From an uncultured Litoreibacter sp. (GTDB lineage: Bacteria > Pseudomonadota > Alphaproteobacteria > Rhodobacterales > Rhodobacteraceae): DNA of 64,000 nt. Positions 55,449 through 64,000 of the stretch are shown here, one piece after another. The translations under genes were made by a program, and so were the position numbers. The stretch covers positions 1 to 64,000 of the forward strand of contig CANNGL010000004.1 in NCBI GenBank assembly GCA_947504205.1. Reading direction: 5' to 3'. The notes beneath the pieces were generated by a model, which saw nothing but the letters and a program-made list of their open reading frames with translations, ran no database searches and was not told the DNA's origin. The stretch's first letter is position 1. Every line of letters begins with the position of its first letter.

Positions 55449-56497
55449 AAACCTTCTGCCGCCAAAAGCTGCGCCTGATGATCGGCCGTCAGCGCATCAA
55501 TCGTTTCGTCGAGATCGCCCTGCATAATTTGATCCAGCTTATAAAGCGTCAGATTGATCCGGTGATCGGACATACGCCCCTGTGGAAAATTATAAGTGCG
55601 AATACGCTCTGAACGGTCGCCAGACCCGACCTGCGCCTTACGATCAGCCGAGCGTTCATCATCTATCTTCTGGCGCTCGAGGTCATAGAGGCGCGTGCGC
55701 AAGACCTGCATTGCAATCTCGCGATTGCGGTGCTGGGACTTCTCCGAGCTGACAACGACAATACCAGAGGGAATATGGGTAATTCGCACGGCCGAATCCG
55801 TGGTATTCACGTGCTGTCCACCCGCACCCGAGGCCCGCATGGTATCAATGCGTATGTCCGTGGCGGGAATATCAATGTCGACTTCCTCAGCTTCGGGCAG
55901 CACTGCCACCGTGGCTGCTGAGGTATGAATACGCCCACCACTTTCCGTCACTGGCACCCGCTGGACCCGATGCACCCCGCTTTCATATTTCAGCCGCGCA
56001 AAGACATTTTCGCCTTTCACATGCACGACCGCCTCCTTGATCCCACCCAGATCAGAGGCCTGTTCTTCCACCACGTCGAACGACCAGCCTCGCGCTTCGG
56101 CGTAACGGCGGTACATGTTCAAAAGGTCGCCTGCGAACAAGGCCGCCTCATCGCCGCCCGTACCGGGTCTGATTTCGATCATTGCAGGCCGCGCATCTGC
56201 CGCATCACGCGGCAAAAGGGCTAGGCGCATCGCGTCTTCTGCTTCCGGCAGCCGCGCCTTCAGCTCGGGCAATTCCTCTTCTGCCAGTTCCTTCATTTCG
56301 GGGTCGGCCAGCATCGCCTCTGCCTCGGAAATGTCGGCCAGCAGTTGCTTGTAGGAGGCGATGCCTTCAGCCACCGGTTTAAGGTCGGAATACTCCTTGC
56401 TGAGTGAGGCAATATCATCGACCGCACCCGAGGCAAGCTGAGCCTCAAGATATTCAAACCGTTCGGTTATCTGTTGAAGTCTGTCCGAAGGAACCAT
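55445..56497 (-). CDS. prfA: Peptide chain release factor 1
   Basis: 350 residues. Codon-recognition PxT motif at 182-184 ([14 protein letters not shown]) gives UAA/UAG specificity; the GGQ at 226-228 (GAGGQHVN) triggers peptide release. Length near normal for RF1 (about 355-360). Followed by prmC in an ATGA overlap. Divergent from the small secreted protein at 56550. Confidence 0.97.
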   Translation of the reverse strand: MVPSDRLQQITERFEYLEAQLASGAVDDIASLSKEYSDLKPVAEGIASYKQLLADISEAEAMLADPEMKELAEEELPELKARLPEAEDAMRLALLPRDAADARPAMIEIRPGTGGDEAALFAGDLLNMYRRYAEARGWSFDVVEEQASDLGGIKEAVVHVKGENVFARLKYESGVHRVQRVPVTESGGRIHTSAATVAVLPEAEEVDIDIPATDIRIDTMRASGAGGQHVNTTDSAVRITHIPSGIVVVSSEKSQHRNREIAMQVLRTRLYDLERQKIDDERSADRKAQVGSGDRSERIRTYNFPQGRMSDHRINLTLYKLDQIMQGDLDETIDALTADHQAQLLAAEGL

Positions 56498-56549
56498 GTC
56501 GTTCAGTGTCCTATTTGGCGGGTCGGCGTCAATATGCTATCCTTCTTTC

Positions 56550-56786
56550 ATGATTCAGAAAGTTGCTCTCGCGCTCGTGTTTATGGCCGCTCCTTTAGCC
56601 GCCGATGTTACCTCACCCTCGGGACGCACGGTTGAGTGTTATTGCACGGACAAACAGGGGGCGCGCGTCGAGCTTGGGCAGCAACGCTGCATGAAAGTCG
56701 GAGGGCGCATCTTTCTGGCACGCTGCGAGATGTCTCTGAACGTACCGATGTGGCGCGAAATTTCTCAGGGTTGCATCGCGTCCTGA
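56550..56786 (+). CDS. Small secreted cysteine-rich protein
   Basis: 78 residues: signal peptide (IQKVALALVFMAAPLAA), then about 60 residues with five cysteines (VECYCTDKQGARVELGQQRC, FLARCEMS, QGCIAS) that could form two disulfides. No family recognised. Its last 22 nt overlap the convergent DUF1499 gene. A start 18 codons upstream would break the signal peptide and overlap prfA. Confidence 0.65.
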   Translation: MIQKVALALVFMAAPLAADVTSPSGRTVECYCTDKQGARVELGQQRCMKVGGRIFLARCEMSLNVPMWREISQGCIAS

Positions 56787-57226
56787 AGCTGGCTCAGCCA
56801 ATCGATCACCCGCGCTTTGTTTACGCCGAAATCAGCCTCCCCATACCGCAGGCGCGACAGAACAAGCACACGTGACTTGCCGTTCTCCTCGACAATCTTC
56901 ACCGAAGCAATATCCGGAAAGCCCCAGAGTTTGGATCGTGTGACATACGTCGCATAAGTCTCCGACAGCTCACCGCTCAGCTTGCTCGTACGCGGCGCCG
57001 CCAGAATAATCGACTCCAGCTTTTCGGCCAGCATCTCGCGAGAGGCATTAAAAACCGGGGGTTCAATCTCTTCGCCCTCGCGAACAAGAATATGCCCCCT
57101 GACCGAAGGTTTTTGGGCTGTCTCCGGATCGAGATGTAGATCGGCAGGATCAAGCGGCTTAACCCGCACAACGGCCGCCGCCGCGATCAGAATGAATGCA
57201 ATGATCAGAAGCGTGTATTTCAACAC
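56765..57226 (-). CDS. DUF1499-type membrane-anchored protein
   Basis: 153 residues. An N-terminal helix (YTLLIIAFILIAAAAVVRV) anchors a periplasmic domain with patterns of DUF1499 (RTSKLSGELSETYATYVTRSKLWGFPDIASVKIVEENGKSRVLVLSRLRYGEADFGVNKARVIDWLSQL). The fold resembles START/SRPBCC-like proteins; function unknown. It begins 3 nt after the ispG stop, so it belongs to that transcript. Confidence 0.8.
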   Translation of the reverse strand: MLKYTLLIIAFILIAAAAVVRVKPLDPADLHLDPETAQKPSVRGHILVREGEEIEPPVFNASREMLAEKLESIILAAPRTSKLSGELSETYATYVTRSKLWGFPDIASVKIVEENGKSRVLVLSRLRYGEADFGVNKARVIDWLSQLQDAMQP

Positions 57227-57229
57227 GTG

Positions 57230-58357
57230 CTATTCCGCCGCCACATCATCTGCTTGTGCGTCAATTTCAGCCGCGCGCTTCTCGACCAGCTCAACGATGT
57301 GGTCGACCATTTTTTCATTCGAAAGTTTGTGATCTTGCTTACCAGCAAGATAAACCATGCCGGAGCCCGCGCCACCGCCGGTAAAGCCGACATCCGTCAT
57401 CAATGCTTCACCCGGACCGTTCACCACACAGCCGATAATCGACAACGACATTGGCGTCTTGATATGCTCCAGACGGCCCTCAAGCGCTTCGACGGTTTTG
57501 ATTACATCAAACCCCTGTCGTGCGCAGGAGGGGCAGGAAATGATGTTCACACCACGGTGGCGCAAGCCAAGGGATTTCAGGATTTCGTAGCCGACTTTGA
57601 CCTCTTCCACCGGATCGGCTGAAAGCGATACACGAATTGTATCACCAATCCCCATCCAAAGAAGATTGCCCAAGCCGATTGCGGATTTGATTGTCCCCGA
57701 CACAAGCCCGCCAGCCTCGGTGATCCCCAGGTGGATCGGGGCGTCCGTCGCTTCGGCCAAGCCCTGATAAGCCGCTGCAGCCAGAAATACATCCGACGCT
57801 TTACAGCTGATCTTGTATTCCTGAAAGTCGTTGTCTTCGAGGATGCGGATATGATCCAGACCGCTTTCGATCATGGCTTCGGGGCATGGTTCGGCATATT
57901 TTTCGAGTAAATGCTTTTCCAGCGAGCCCGCATTGACGCCAATCCGAATGGAACACCCGTGATCTTTGGCGGCTTTGATCACCTCGCGCACACGATCCGC
58001 ATTGCCGATATTGCCCGGATTGATGCGAAGACAGGCGGCACCCGCCTCTGCCGCCTCAATGGCGCGCTTATAGTGAAAGTGAATATCGGCCACGATCGGA
58101 ACCGGACTTTCTCTCACAACTTCTTTCAAAGCCTTGGTTGAGCTTTCATCAGGCGTAGAGACGCGAACGATATCGGCGCCCGCTTCCGCACAGGCCTGAA
58201 CCTGAGCAACAGTCGCAGCTATGTCAGAGCTGTCGGTGTTGGTCATGGTCTGCACAGCAATCGGTGCATCACCACCGATTGGCACGGGCCCCACGTGGAT
58301 TTGCCGGGACGTGCGCCGGTCTATCTGGCGCCAAGGTCGAATTGCGTGCAAGGACAT
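57230..58357 (-). CDS. ispG: 4-hydroxy-3-methylbut-2-en-1-yl diphosphate synthase
   Basis: 375 residues. TIM-barrel N-terminal domain and an Fe-S domain whose 4Fe-4S ligands are Cys275, Cys278 (SCPSCAR), Cys310 (GCVVNGPGE) and probably Glu317, as in E. coli with a constant shift of 5. It makes HMBPP in the MEP isoprenoid pathway, feeding quinones and carotenoids. rodZ precedes it on the same strand (128 nt away), a frequent neighbour. Confidence 0.97.
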   Translation of the reverse strand: MSLHAIRPWRQIDRRTSRQIHVGPVPIGGDAPIAVQTMTNTDSSDIAATVAQVQACAEAGADIVRVSTPDESSTKALKEVVRESPVPIVADIHFHYKRAIEAAEAGAACLRINPGNIGNADRVREVIKAAKDHGCSIRIGVNAGSLEKHLLEKYAEPCPEAMIESGLDHIRILEDNDFQEYKISCKASDVFLAAAAYQGLAEATDAPIHLGITEAGGLVSGTIKSAIGLGNLLWMGIGDTIRVSLSADPVEEVKVGYEILKSLGLRHRGVNIISCPSCARQGFDVIKTVEALEGRLEHIKTPMSLSIIGCVVNGPGEALMTDVGFTGGGAGSGMVYLAGKQDHKLSNEKMVDHIVELVEKRAAEIDAQADDVAAE

Positions 58358-58485
58358 CTAGGGCTCATTGAAATGACTAACGGTCACAGAAGATATACGC
58401 AGTCGTTGGCAACACCGCAATGAAGCCCGGAAGGGATAGCCAACTTTCCTGATCCGTGCCGGAGGAACAGTCCGCAATCAAGCAG

Positions 58486-59721
58486 TTATTCGCTGATAAT
58501 TCCGTTGGTTTGTTCGGCACTGATCGGAGCAGCGGCATCAGCCATCATCTGCGCAGTCAAAGCAGGATCCGTAGCCGTATCGGCTGGCTGATAATTCGCC
58601 ACAATGGCCTCGACACCAAGTGTCACATTCTTTGCAACCGAGGTGCCTGGCCCCACTGGACCCAGAGTTTCCCCAAGCACACTGAAGAACAACGAGCCGG
58701 AATTGCCCGCGCGCAGCACCGGATCATTATCCATCGCTGGCAGCACGTAGCGCTCCCCCGCATCGAGGATTTTCTCAAACAGCACTGTGCCGTCATTGTC
58801 TGCGACGCGGACCCATGCCGGTCTGACGGCGAACAGGACAACCTCTGGAGCCTCGTCAGCAACCACTTTGGGTGTCGCGGCTGGAACAGGTGCATCTTGC
58901 ACACCAACATTTACAGCCTCAGCCACAGCAAAACCATTCTGATCGGGCTCGACTACAGCGCCAAGGCTTCCAGGTTTCAGCGCAGAGATTGGACCGTCGC
59001 GGGCTGTAAGAATTGGCGCTTCAAGCGCTTGCGGGCGATAAAGCCTGTCTAGCGCATCGGGGCTGGGCTGCTGAAATCCGGCGACCTCGGTGCTTGCGGT
59101 GGGCTCGTTGCCCACAGGTGTTGTCAGCGTATCGACCTCCGCAACCAGCCCGGGGGTCTGGTCAATCGGTGCAAACTGCACGCGCTGCACTTCCTGCAAT
59201 ACGGAATATCCGGCAAAGCCGAGGCCAGTGATCAATCCAAAAACCAACACCAGAGAGCCGATGGCCTTGGGATCGACATCGGCCAGCACACTACCACCCA
59301 CCGGCGCATATGGTGCGACCGGTTTGACGATAGTTTCCTCACTGCGCTGCCCAATTCGGGAGGCACCGGATTTTGGCTTGGCCTTTGCAGCAGTCGCAGA
59401 ATTCAGGCCTTCAATGCCCGCAAATCCGCTTTCGTTACAGAAGCGCGCAAATGCCCATTCCGGGTCGAGCCCCAGATACCGCGCATAGCTGCGTACATAT
59501 CCAGCAATAAAGCCGGGTGTTTCAAAAACGGATGGGTCGGAGTTCTCGACGGCGGCAATATAAGTCGCTTTGATCTTCAATTCGCGCTGCACATCGAGAA
59601 GTGATTTGCCAAGGGTTGCCCGCTCGCCACGCATAATATCGCCCAAGCGAAGATCGTAAGCGTCGAAACCGCGCTTCTCTTCGCTATCAGTCGATTTAGG
59701 CTGTGATTTTCGCCCCAGCAT
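58486..59721 (-). CDS. RodZ-like cytoskeletal protein (HTH plus DUF4115)
   Basis: 411 residues. N-terminal Xre-type helix-turn-helix of the RodZ class (about 25-95: GDIMRGERATLGKSLLDVQRELKIKATYIAAVENSD, FIAGYVRSYARYLGLDP), one membrane helix (about 150-170: SLVLVFGLITGLGFAGYSVL), a long Pro/Ala-rich linker and a C-terminal DUF4115 domain (about 300-380: VVLFAVRPAWVRVADNDGTVLFEKILDAGERYVLP). RodZ links MreB to the membrane and shapes rod cells. The position directly before ispG supports the call. Confidence 0.88.
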   Translation of the reverse strand: MLGRKSQPKSTDSEEKRGFDAYDLRLGDIMRGERATLGKSLLDVQRELKIKATYIAAVENSDPSVFETPGFIAGYVRSYARYLGLDPEWAFARFCNESGFAGIEGLNSATAAKAKPKSGASRIGQRSEETIVKPVAPYAPVGGSVLADVDPKAIGSLVLVFGLITGLGFAGYSVLQEVQRVQFAPIDQTPGLVAEVDTLTTPVGNEPTASTEVAGFQQPSPDALDRLYRPQALEAPILTARDGPISALKPGSLGAVVEPDQNGFAVAEAVNVGVQDAPVPAATPKVVADEAPEVVLFAVRPAWVRVADNDGTVLFEKILDAGERYVLPAMDNDPVLRAGNSGSLFFSVLGETLGPVGPGTSVAKNVTLGVEAIVANYQPADTATDPALTAQMMADAAAPISAEQTNGIISE

Positions 59722-59837
59722 GCGCGTTTGCCCGAATTGTCCCGTTACCCAAGTTCTGCCGACGAATCGCCCCCAGCGCCGCAGATTTCAACTATGTTAC
59801 CACATAGGCCCGGCGCAGTGCACCCGCAGAAACTTGC

Positions 59838-61061
59838 TTATCCCGTCAGATCGGCGCGATTCAGCGCACAGTGCGACCAAAGGTCATCCATCGCCGCGAC
59901 AAGATCATCAGCCATCTTCGGGCTGTGAACCGGCGATGGCGTGAAGCGCAAACGCTCCGTTCCACGCGGAACCGTCGGGAAATTGATCGGCTGCACGTAA
60001 ATGCCATGCTCTTCCAGCAGCCGATCCGAGATCATCTTGCACTTGACCGGATCGCCGACATGAACCGGCACGATATGGCTTCCATGATCAATGATCGGCA
60101 AGCCCAGACCTTTGAGCCTGAGTTTCAAAGCTGCAGCGGCCTCTTGCTGTTGGTCACGAAGCCTGCCGTCCTCTTTCAGATGTGCAACAGAGGCCGCAGC
60201 CCCCGCAGCCACCGCTGGTGGCAAGGATGTCGTGAAGATGAAGCCCGGCGCGTAAGACCTGATGGCGTCGCACATTTTTGCGCTGCCGGCGACATAGCCC
60301 CCCATCACGCCATAAGCCTTGGCCAACGTGCCGTTGATGATGTCGATGCGACTGGCAAGACCGTCCCGTTCAGAAACACCGCCGCCACGTGCACCATACA
60401 TGCCGACCGCATGCACCTCATCGATATATGTCAATGCGCCAAACTCATCGGCGATGTCGCAAATCTCTTTGATCGGTGCAAAATCCCCATCCATCGAATA
60501 GATGCTTTCGAAGGCGATCAGCTTCGGCAAGTTCGCAGGCAACGCCTCAAGCTGCGCGCGCAGATCGTCCAGATCATTGTGCTTGAAAATCCGTTTTGCT
60601 CCGCCATTGCGGCGAATGCCCTCAATCATCGAAGCGTGGTTCAACCCGTCAGACAGAATGACCAATCCAGGGAACAGTTTTGGCAGTGTCGAAAGCGTCG
60701 CGTCATTGGCGATGTAAGCGGATGTGAACAACAGCGCAGCTTCTTTGCCATGCAAATCGGCGAGCTCGGATTCCAGCCGTTTGTGATAAACAGTAGTGCC
60801 CGAAATATTGCGCGTTCCGCCTGAGCCGGCTCCGGTCGCGTCAAGCGCGCCATGCATCGCTTCAAGAACAGCCGGATGCTGACCCATGCCAAGATAGTCG
60901 TTTCCGCACCAGATCACGACATCTTGTTCTGAGCCGTCTTCGCGCACACGCCGTGCCAAGGGAAACATTCCGTTCTGACGTTCGAGATCGATGAATGTGC
61001 GATACCGGCCTTCGACGTGAAGCTGTTCCAGGGCCTGATCCAGAGCCGCATCAAAATTCAT
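59838..61061 (-). CDS. hemA: 5-aminolevulinate synthase
   Basis: 407 residues, the alphaproteobacterial C4-pathway ALAS that condenses glycine and succinyl-CoA to start heme and bacteriochlorophyll synthesis. PLP Lys248 lies in [33 protein letters not shown] and [12 protein letters not shown] are further alpha-oxoamine synthase motifs. No FNR-type TTG-N8-CAA box is seen upstream, unlike some photosynthetic relatives. Heme supply matters for NorCB, but the gene is not in the nor operon. Confidence 0.97.
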   Translation of the reverse strand: MNFDAALDQALEQLHVEGRYRTFIDLERQNGMFPLARRVREDGSEQDVVIWCGNDYLGMGQHPAVLEAMHGALDATGAGSGGTRNISGTTVYHKRLESELADLHGKEAALLFTSAYIANDATLSTLPKLFPGLVILSDGLNHASMIEGIRRNGGAKRIFKHNDLDDLRAQLEALPANLPKLIAFESIYSMDGDFAPIKEICDIADEFGALTYIDEVHAVGMYGARGGGVSERDGLASRIDIINGTLAKAYGVMGGYVAGSAKMCDAIRSYAPGFIFTTSLPPAVAAGAAASVAHLKEDGRLRDQQQEAAAALKLRLKGLGLPIIDHGSHIVPVHVGDPVKCKMISDRLLEEHGIYVQPINFPTVPRGTERLRFTPSPVHSPKMADDLVAAMDDLWSHCALNRADLTG

Positions 61062-61133
61062 AGCAAATGTCCCATCTTCGAGCAGTGCCTATCATTTAGG
61101 CCGTCGAGAGCATTCTGGACATGGACAAAATTG

Positions 61134-61159
61134 ACGCGCCAAACCGATGACGGGCGCGT
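61134..61159 (-). terminator. Possible terminator after the 190-residue secreted protein gene
   Basis: On the minus strand ACGCGCC, a 12-nt loop, GGCGCGT, then CAATTTTG. A 7-bp GC stem with a short T-run just past the stop at 61162. The long loop makes it only a moderate candidate. Confidence 0.4.
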
Positions 61160-61161
61160 TC

Positions 61162-61734
61162 CTAGTCGGCGACCACGATCTTGCAGTCTTTGGCCCCTGC
61201 TCTTTCACAGGCATCCAGAGCCCGCCCTCCATCGCCCTTGGCAAAGCCAAAGCTGCCTGTGGTTGGCGAGATGGCAAACCCTTTTGGAGCCTTGAGCTTT
61301 CGATACTCGCCGCGCAACGCGGAATATCCATCCGCACTCAGACTCAATGCTGCTTGGGGTTTCGCGCCTTTTGGGGCAACTTCCAGCACGACGATACAGC
61401 CTGCAGAGGACGTCTTCCTGTTTGCCTCGCAATGAGACAATGCAGCCTGTCGCGCAGCCGCGGCGGAGTGGTGCTGACCTGCCGCCTGAAGCCATTCGAC
61501 AAACAGTCCCTCGTCCGGGGAGATTGCGAGCGCCCCGTAGTAAGGCACAGAGCTTTTGATCCCGTCGAGGATGGATTTCTGCTTCTCATCGAGAAACGCC
61601 ACATCCGGTACTGTCGCCACGACCCGCTTGCCATTTGGCAAGGATTTGCGCGCCTCTTTGAAACTGATCGCATCGCCCCACGCGCTTGTGGCCAGAAGAC
61701 CTGCAAGACCAATACTCAATACTGTCCGTTTCAT
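61162..61734 (-). CDS. Exported protein with two similar Cys-containing repeats, unknown
   Basis: 190 residues with a signal peptide (MKRTVLSIGLAGLLATSAWG). The chain has two related units: YYGALAISPDEGLF...ALSHCEANRKTSSAGCIVVLEVAPKG (about 85-130) and KGFAISPTTGSFGFAKGDGGRALDACERAGAKDCKIVVAD (about 152-190). Each has a Cys pair about 8-11 residues apart, as in DUF4189-like proteins. Homologues next to hemA may be mislabelled as 5-aminolevulinate synthase; there is no enzyme motif. Function unknown. Confidence 0.7.
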   Translation of the reverse strand: MKRTVLSIGLAGLLATSAWGDAISFKEARKSLPNGKRVVATVPDVAFLDEKQKSILDGIKSSVPYYGALAISPDEGLFVEWLQAAGQHHSAAAARQAALSHCEANRKTSSAGCIVVLEVAPKGAKPQAALSLSADGYSALRGEYRKLKAPKGFAISPTTGSFGFAKGDGGRALDACERAGAKDCKIVVAD

Positions 61735-61865
61735 ATGGCATTCCTCTTGATAGCTTCCACTGAGCTAGCGCGTTTCGAAAGCGGTTTCCAGCGTCAGTGC
61801 CTCTGGACAGTGCTTCCGCGACTGATAGGCTTACCGCGCATATCCAGCCCTGAAGGATCAGATCA

Positions 61866-63239
61866 ATGACGCTCGACCCCGTTCTCGCTCATGTGGACGC
61901 CAATATCGATGACGCCGCCAACAGGCTTCTGGATCTTCTGCGTATCCCCTCCATCTCTACGGATCCGGCCTTCGCCGAGGCGTGCGACGAGGCGGCGGAT
62001 TGGCTTGTCGATGATCTGAAAGCCCTGGGCTTTGATGCATCGAAACGCCCAACGCCAGGGCATCCAATGGTGGTGGCCCACGCAGAAGGCCCCGGGCCTC
62101 ATGTCATGTTCTACGGCCATTATGATGTGCAGCCCGTCGATCCGCTGGATCTTTGGGACAGCCCACCGTTTGAGCCTGAGATTGAGGACACGCCAAAAGG
62201 CAAGGTGATCCGCGGTCGCGGCTCGTCCGATGATAAAGGGCAGTTGATGACATTCATTGAAGCCTGCCGCGCCTGGCTTGCGGTCCACGGCAGTCTGCCC
62301 GCTCAGATTTCTTTTTTCTTCGAAGGCGAAGAGGAATCCGGCTCGCCTTCCCTCATTCCCTTCATGGAAGAGAATGCTGAGGAGCTGAAAGCTGACCTCG
62401 CCCTGATTTGTGACACTGGGCTCTTTGGCGAAAGCACACCTGCAATCGTGACCCGCTTGCGTGGCATGGCTCGCGAAGAGATCACTGTGCATGGGGCTGA
62501 CATGGATTTGCATTCCGGCATGTATGGCGGCATCGCGCGTAACCCGATCCACGTTTTGTCTAAGGTCATAGCTAGCCTGCATGACGACTCAGGGCGCGTC
62601 ACGATCCCCGGCTTCTATGATGGTATTGAAGAGCTTCCCGAGGATATTGCCACACAATGGCAGAACCTTGGTTTCTCCAGCACCGACTTTCTGGGCGAGG
62701 TTGGCTTGGCCGCGCCCGCCGGCGAACACGGACGCAGCGGGTTGGAGATGATCTGGTCGCGTCCCACATGCGAAGTGAACGGTATTTCCGGCGGCTATCA
62801 GGGCGACGGCTTCAAAACAGTGCTACCGGCCCAAGCCTCAGCCAAGATCAGCTTCCGGCTGGTTCCCGGCCAGGACCCTGACCGTCTCAGCCGGAAATTC
62901 CGCGAGTATGTGAAAAGCCAGATGCCCGCCGACTGCACCGCCAGCTTTGCCGAGCTTGGAGGCGCACCAGCCTCGATGATGTCGACCGACCACCCCGCAT
63001 TTGAGCAAGCCAGAGGCGCATTGTCGGATGAATGGCCCAACGCAGCGGCCTTTGTAGGCTGTGGCGGATCGATCCCCATAGCGGGCTACTTTCAGGACAT
63101 CCTTGGCATGGACGCAATGCTGATCGGCTTCGGCAAGGACGATGATCAGATCCACTCCCCCAATGAAAAATATGATCTCGAAAGCTTTCACAAAGGGATT
63201 CGCAGTTGGGTGCGCATCTTGCATGCCATGAGCCATTAA
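61866..63239 (+). CDS. M20 family metallopeptidase (dipeptidase-like)
   Basis: 457 residues. The di-zinc site of M20 enzymes is complete: His85 and Asp87 (FYGHYDVQP), bridging Asp122 (RGSSDDKG), catalytic Glu156 and ligand Glu157 (FEGEEESGS), Asp of LICDTG, and the distant His in DDQIHSPNEKYDL. A lid/dimerisation domain lies between residues about 200 and 360. It most resembles carnosinase/DapE-like dipeptidases. Cytosolic. The DsbA-like gene follows after 1 nt. Confidence 0.92.
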   Translation: MTLDPVLAHVDANIDDAANRLLDLLRIPSISTDPAFAEACDEAADWLVDDLKALGFDASKRPTPGHPMVVAHAEGPGPHVMFYGHYDVQPVDPLDLWDSPPFEPEIEDTPKGKVIRGRGSSDDKGQLMTFIEACRAWLAVHGSLPAQISFFFEGEEESGSPSLIPFMEENAEELKADLALICDTGLFGESTPAIVTRLRGMAREEITVHGADMDLHSGMYGGIARNPIHVLSKVIASLHDDSGRVTIPGFYDGIEELPEDIATQWQNLGFSSTDFLGEVGLAAPAGEHGRSGLEMIWSRPTCEVNGISGGYQGDGFKTVLPAQASAKISFRLVPGQDPDRLSRKFREYVKSQMPADCTASFAELGGAPASMMSTDHPAFEQARGALSDEWPNAAAFVGCGGSIPIAGYFQDILGMDAMLIGFGKDDDQIHSPNEKYDLESFHKGIRSWVRILHAMSH

Positions 63240-63240
63240 A

Positions 63241-63978
63241 GTGAGCACTCGCCGGACACTGCTGGTTTTCGGCGGTGCCGCTGCCGTGATCTTTGCCGTC
63301 CAGAAAGGCATACCAGCGATATACGACCGGTTGGCGCAGCTTGAATTTACGCCAATCCCCGGTGCGCCGGGATTTCGGCAACTCTCAAGTGTGAATGGCC
63401 AGACCACCGTCAGCGGTTTTGACCCACTCGCAGGGCTATCCACCGCGACACCGATTGCTCAATCCAAGCTGCCAGAGGACCTGAAAAGCAGTGTTTTTCC
63501 ATCGCTGACAGGCGGACTGCCCATTGCCATTTTCACCGACTACAACTGCCCGAATTGCCGTGTTCTGGAACAACGTCTGGACGCGGCGATAGCCGGGCGT
63601 GACGTCTCGATTGACATTCATCATCTCCCCCTGCTCGGCCCGTATTCTGTGGAGGCTGCGCGTGTTGCTCTCGCCGCAGGCCAGCAAGGGAAAGAAACAG
63701 AAGCACATCAAATTCTGTCGAAAAGTCGCGAAGTCATAACCCCTTCGCGCATCACGCGCCTTGCCAGCCAGCTACAGATAGACGGCGCGCAATTGAACCG
63801 CGACATCTCCCACCCCACAGTCGACGTACATCTTAACCGCGCGGCGGCCTTGGCAGAGCGTTTCGGAATATTGGGCACGCCCGGTTTGATAATTGGCCAA
63901 ACCTTCGTGCTGGGCGTTGTATCGCGCACCATTCTGGATCGTCTAATTGAGATAGAAACCGCCGAGATGACAACGTGA
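63241..63978 (+). CDS. DsbA-family thioredoxin-fold protein
   Basis: 245 residues. An N-terminal signal or anchor (TLLVFGGAAAVIFAV), then a thioredoxin fold with the redox pair Cys103/Cys106 in FTDYNCPNCRVLE, a helical insert, and a cis-Pro loop in FGILGTPGLIIGQTFVLGVVS. It would form or shuffle disulfides in the periplasm, similar to DsbA/BdbD. Begins with GTG 1 nt after the M20 stop, so both are one operon. Confidence 0.88.
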   Translation: MSTRRTLLVFGGAAAVIFAVQKGIPAIYDRLAQLEFTPIPGAPGFRQLSSVNGQTTVSGFDPLAGLSTATPIAQSKLPEDLKSSVFPSLTGGLPIAIFTDYNCPNCRVLEQRLDAAIAGRDVSIDIHHLPLLGPYSVEAARVALAAGQQGKETEAHQILSKSREVITPSRITRLASQLQIDGAQLNRDISHPTVDVHLNRAAALAERFGILGTPGLIIGQTFVLGVVSRTILDRLIEIETAEMTT

Positions 63979-64000
63979 TCGCGTCAGAGCGGTAGCGCCG

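Noticed and set aside
61131-61142. TTGACGCGCCAA near hemA as an FNR-type box
   Set aside because: The spacer is 6 nt, not 8, and it lies within the terminator hairpin downstream of the neighbouring gene.

Overview
This 64 kb window looks like a chromosomal segment from a marine alphaproteobacterium of the Roseobacter group (Rhodobacteraceae). The evidence is an authentic-looking dddP (DMSP lyase), a hemA of the ALAS type, an alphaproteobacterial LexA box (GTTC-N7-GTTC, read on the minus strand) before uvrA, a VPLPA-CTERM protein, and the neighbourhoods prfA-prmC, rodZ-ispG and aroK-aroB/xerD. Coding density is high, and many neighbouring genes overlap by 1-11 nt. No insertion sequence, prophage, CRISPR array or rRNA is visible. 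The longest stretch without a gene is about 290 bp (40991-41282), so no gap exceeds 300 bp.

Layout. 1-4.6 kb: tRNA-Asp, a pirin, tRNA-Val, a histidine phosphatase, an HU-like protein with a basic tail, and a DUF3445/methyltransferase pair. 4.6-9.9 kb: dddP, a VPLPA-CTERM surface protein with a strong terminator, a CsgG-like protein with a small membrane partner, and an alpha/beta-hydrolase-OsmC fusion. 9.9-17.5 kb: a GMC oxidoreductase, a DUF1801 protein, uvrA under a LexA box, an MFS transporter, a lytic transglycosylase and ssb. 17.5-28 kb: a compact nitrite/NO respiration island.

The island is the functional centre. On the minus strand lies norC-norB-norQ-norD, two tiny membrane proteins, nnrS and nnrU. 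Pointing the other way are a DUF1858 mini-protein and then, past a cysteine-free Crp/Fnr regulator of the Nnr type (minus strand), pseudoazurin-nirK-nirV. Two TTG-N8-CAA boxes (24331-24344 and 25403-25416), both with a TTGTG left arm, lie before norC and before pseudoazurin. Each is about 30 bp from a plausible -10 element, so one regulator could control both steps (nitrite to NO, NO to N2O). Nitrate reductase, N2O reductase and NorEF-like genes are not in the window.

28-47 kb: aroB/aroK, a 44-residue membrane protein, a conserved exported protein and xerD; a metallophosphoesterase with degenerate metal motifs; a CorC-like transporter with nucleoside hydrolase; SelO; a CPA1 antiporter; a TerB-like protein; a DEAD-box helicase with two small membrane proteins; a Fur/Mur regulator preceded by a 15-codon leader ORF and followed by a DMT exporter; eno with a GNAT; and a four-gene set with two membrane di-iron oxygenase-type enzymes. 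47-64 kb: anmK, tyrS, a DUF3179 protein, two cyclophilins (one exported, one cytoplasmic), coaD, a DUF4167 protein, prmC-prfA, ispG-rodZ, hemA, an M20 peptidase and a DsbA-like protein.

All functional calls come from reading protein motifs and gene context by eye. No database search was run.
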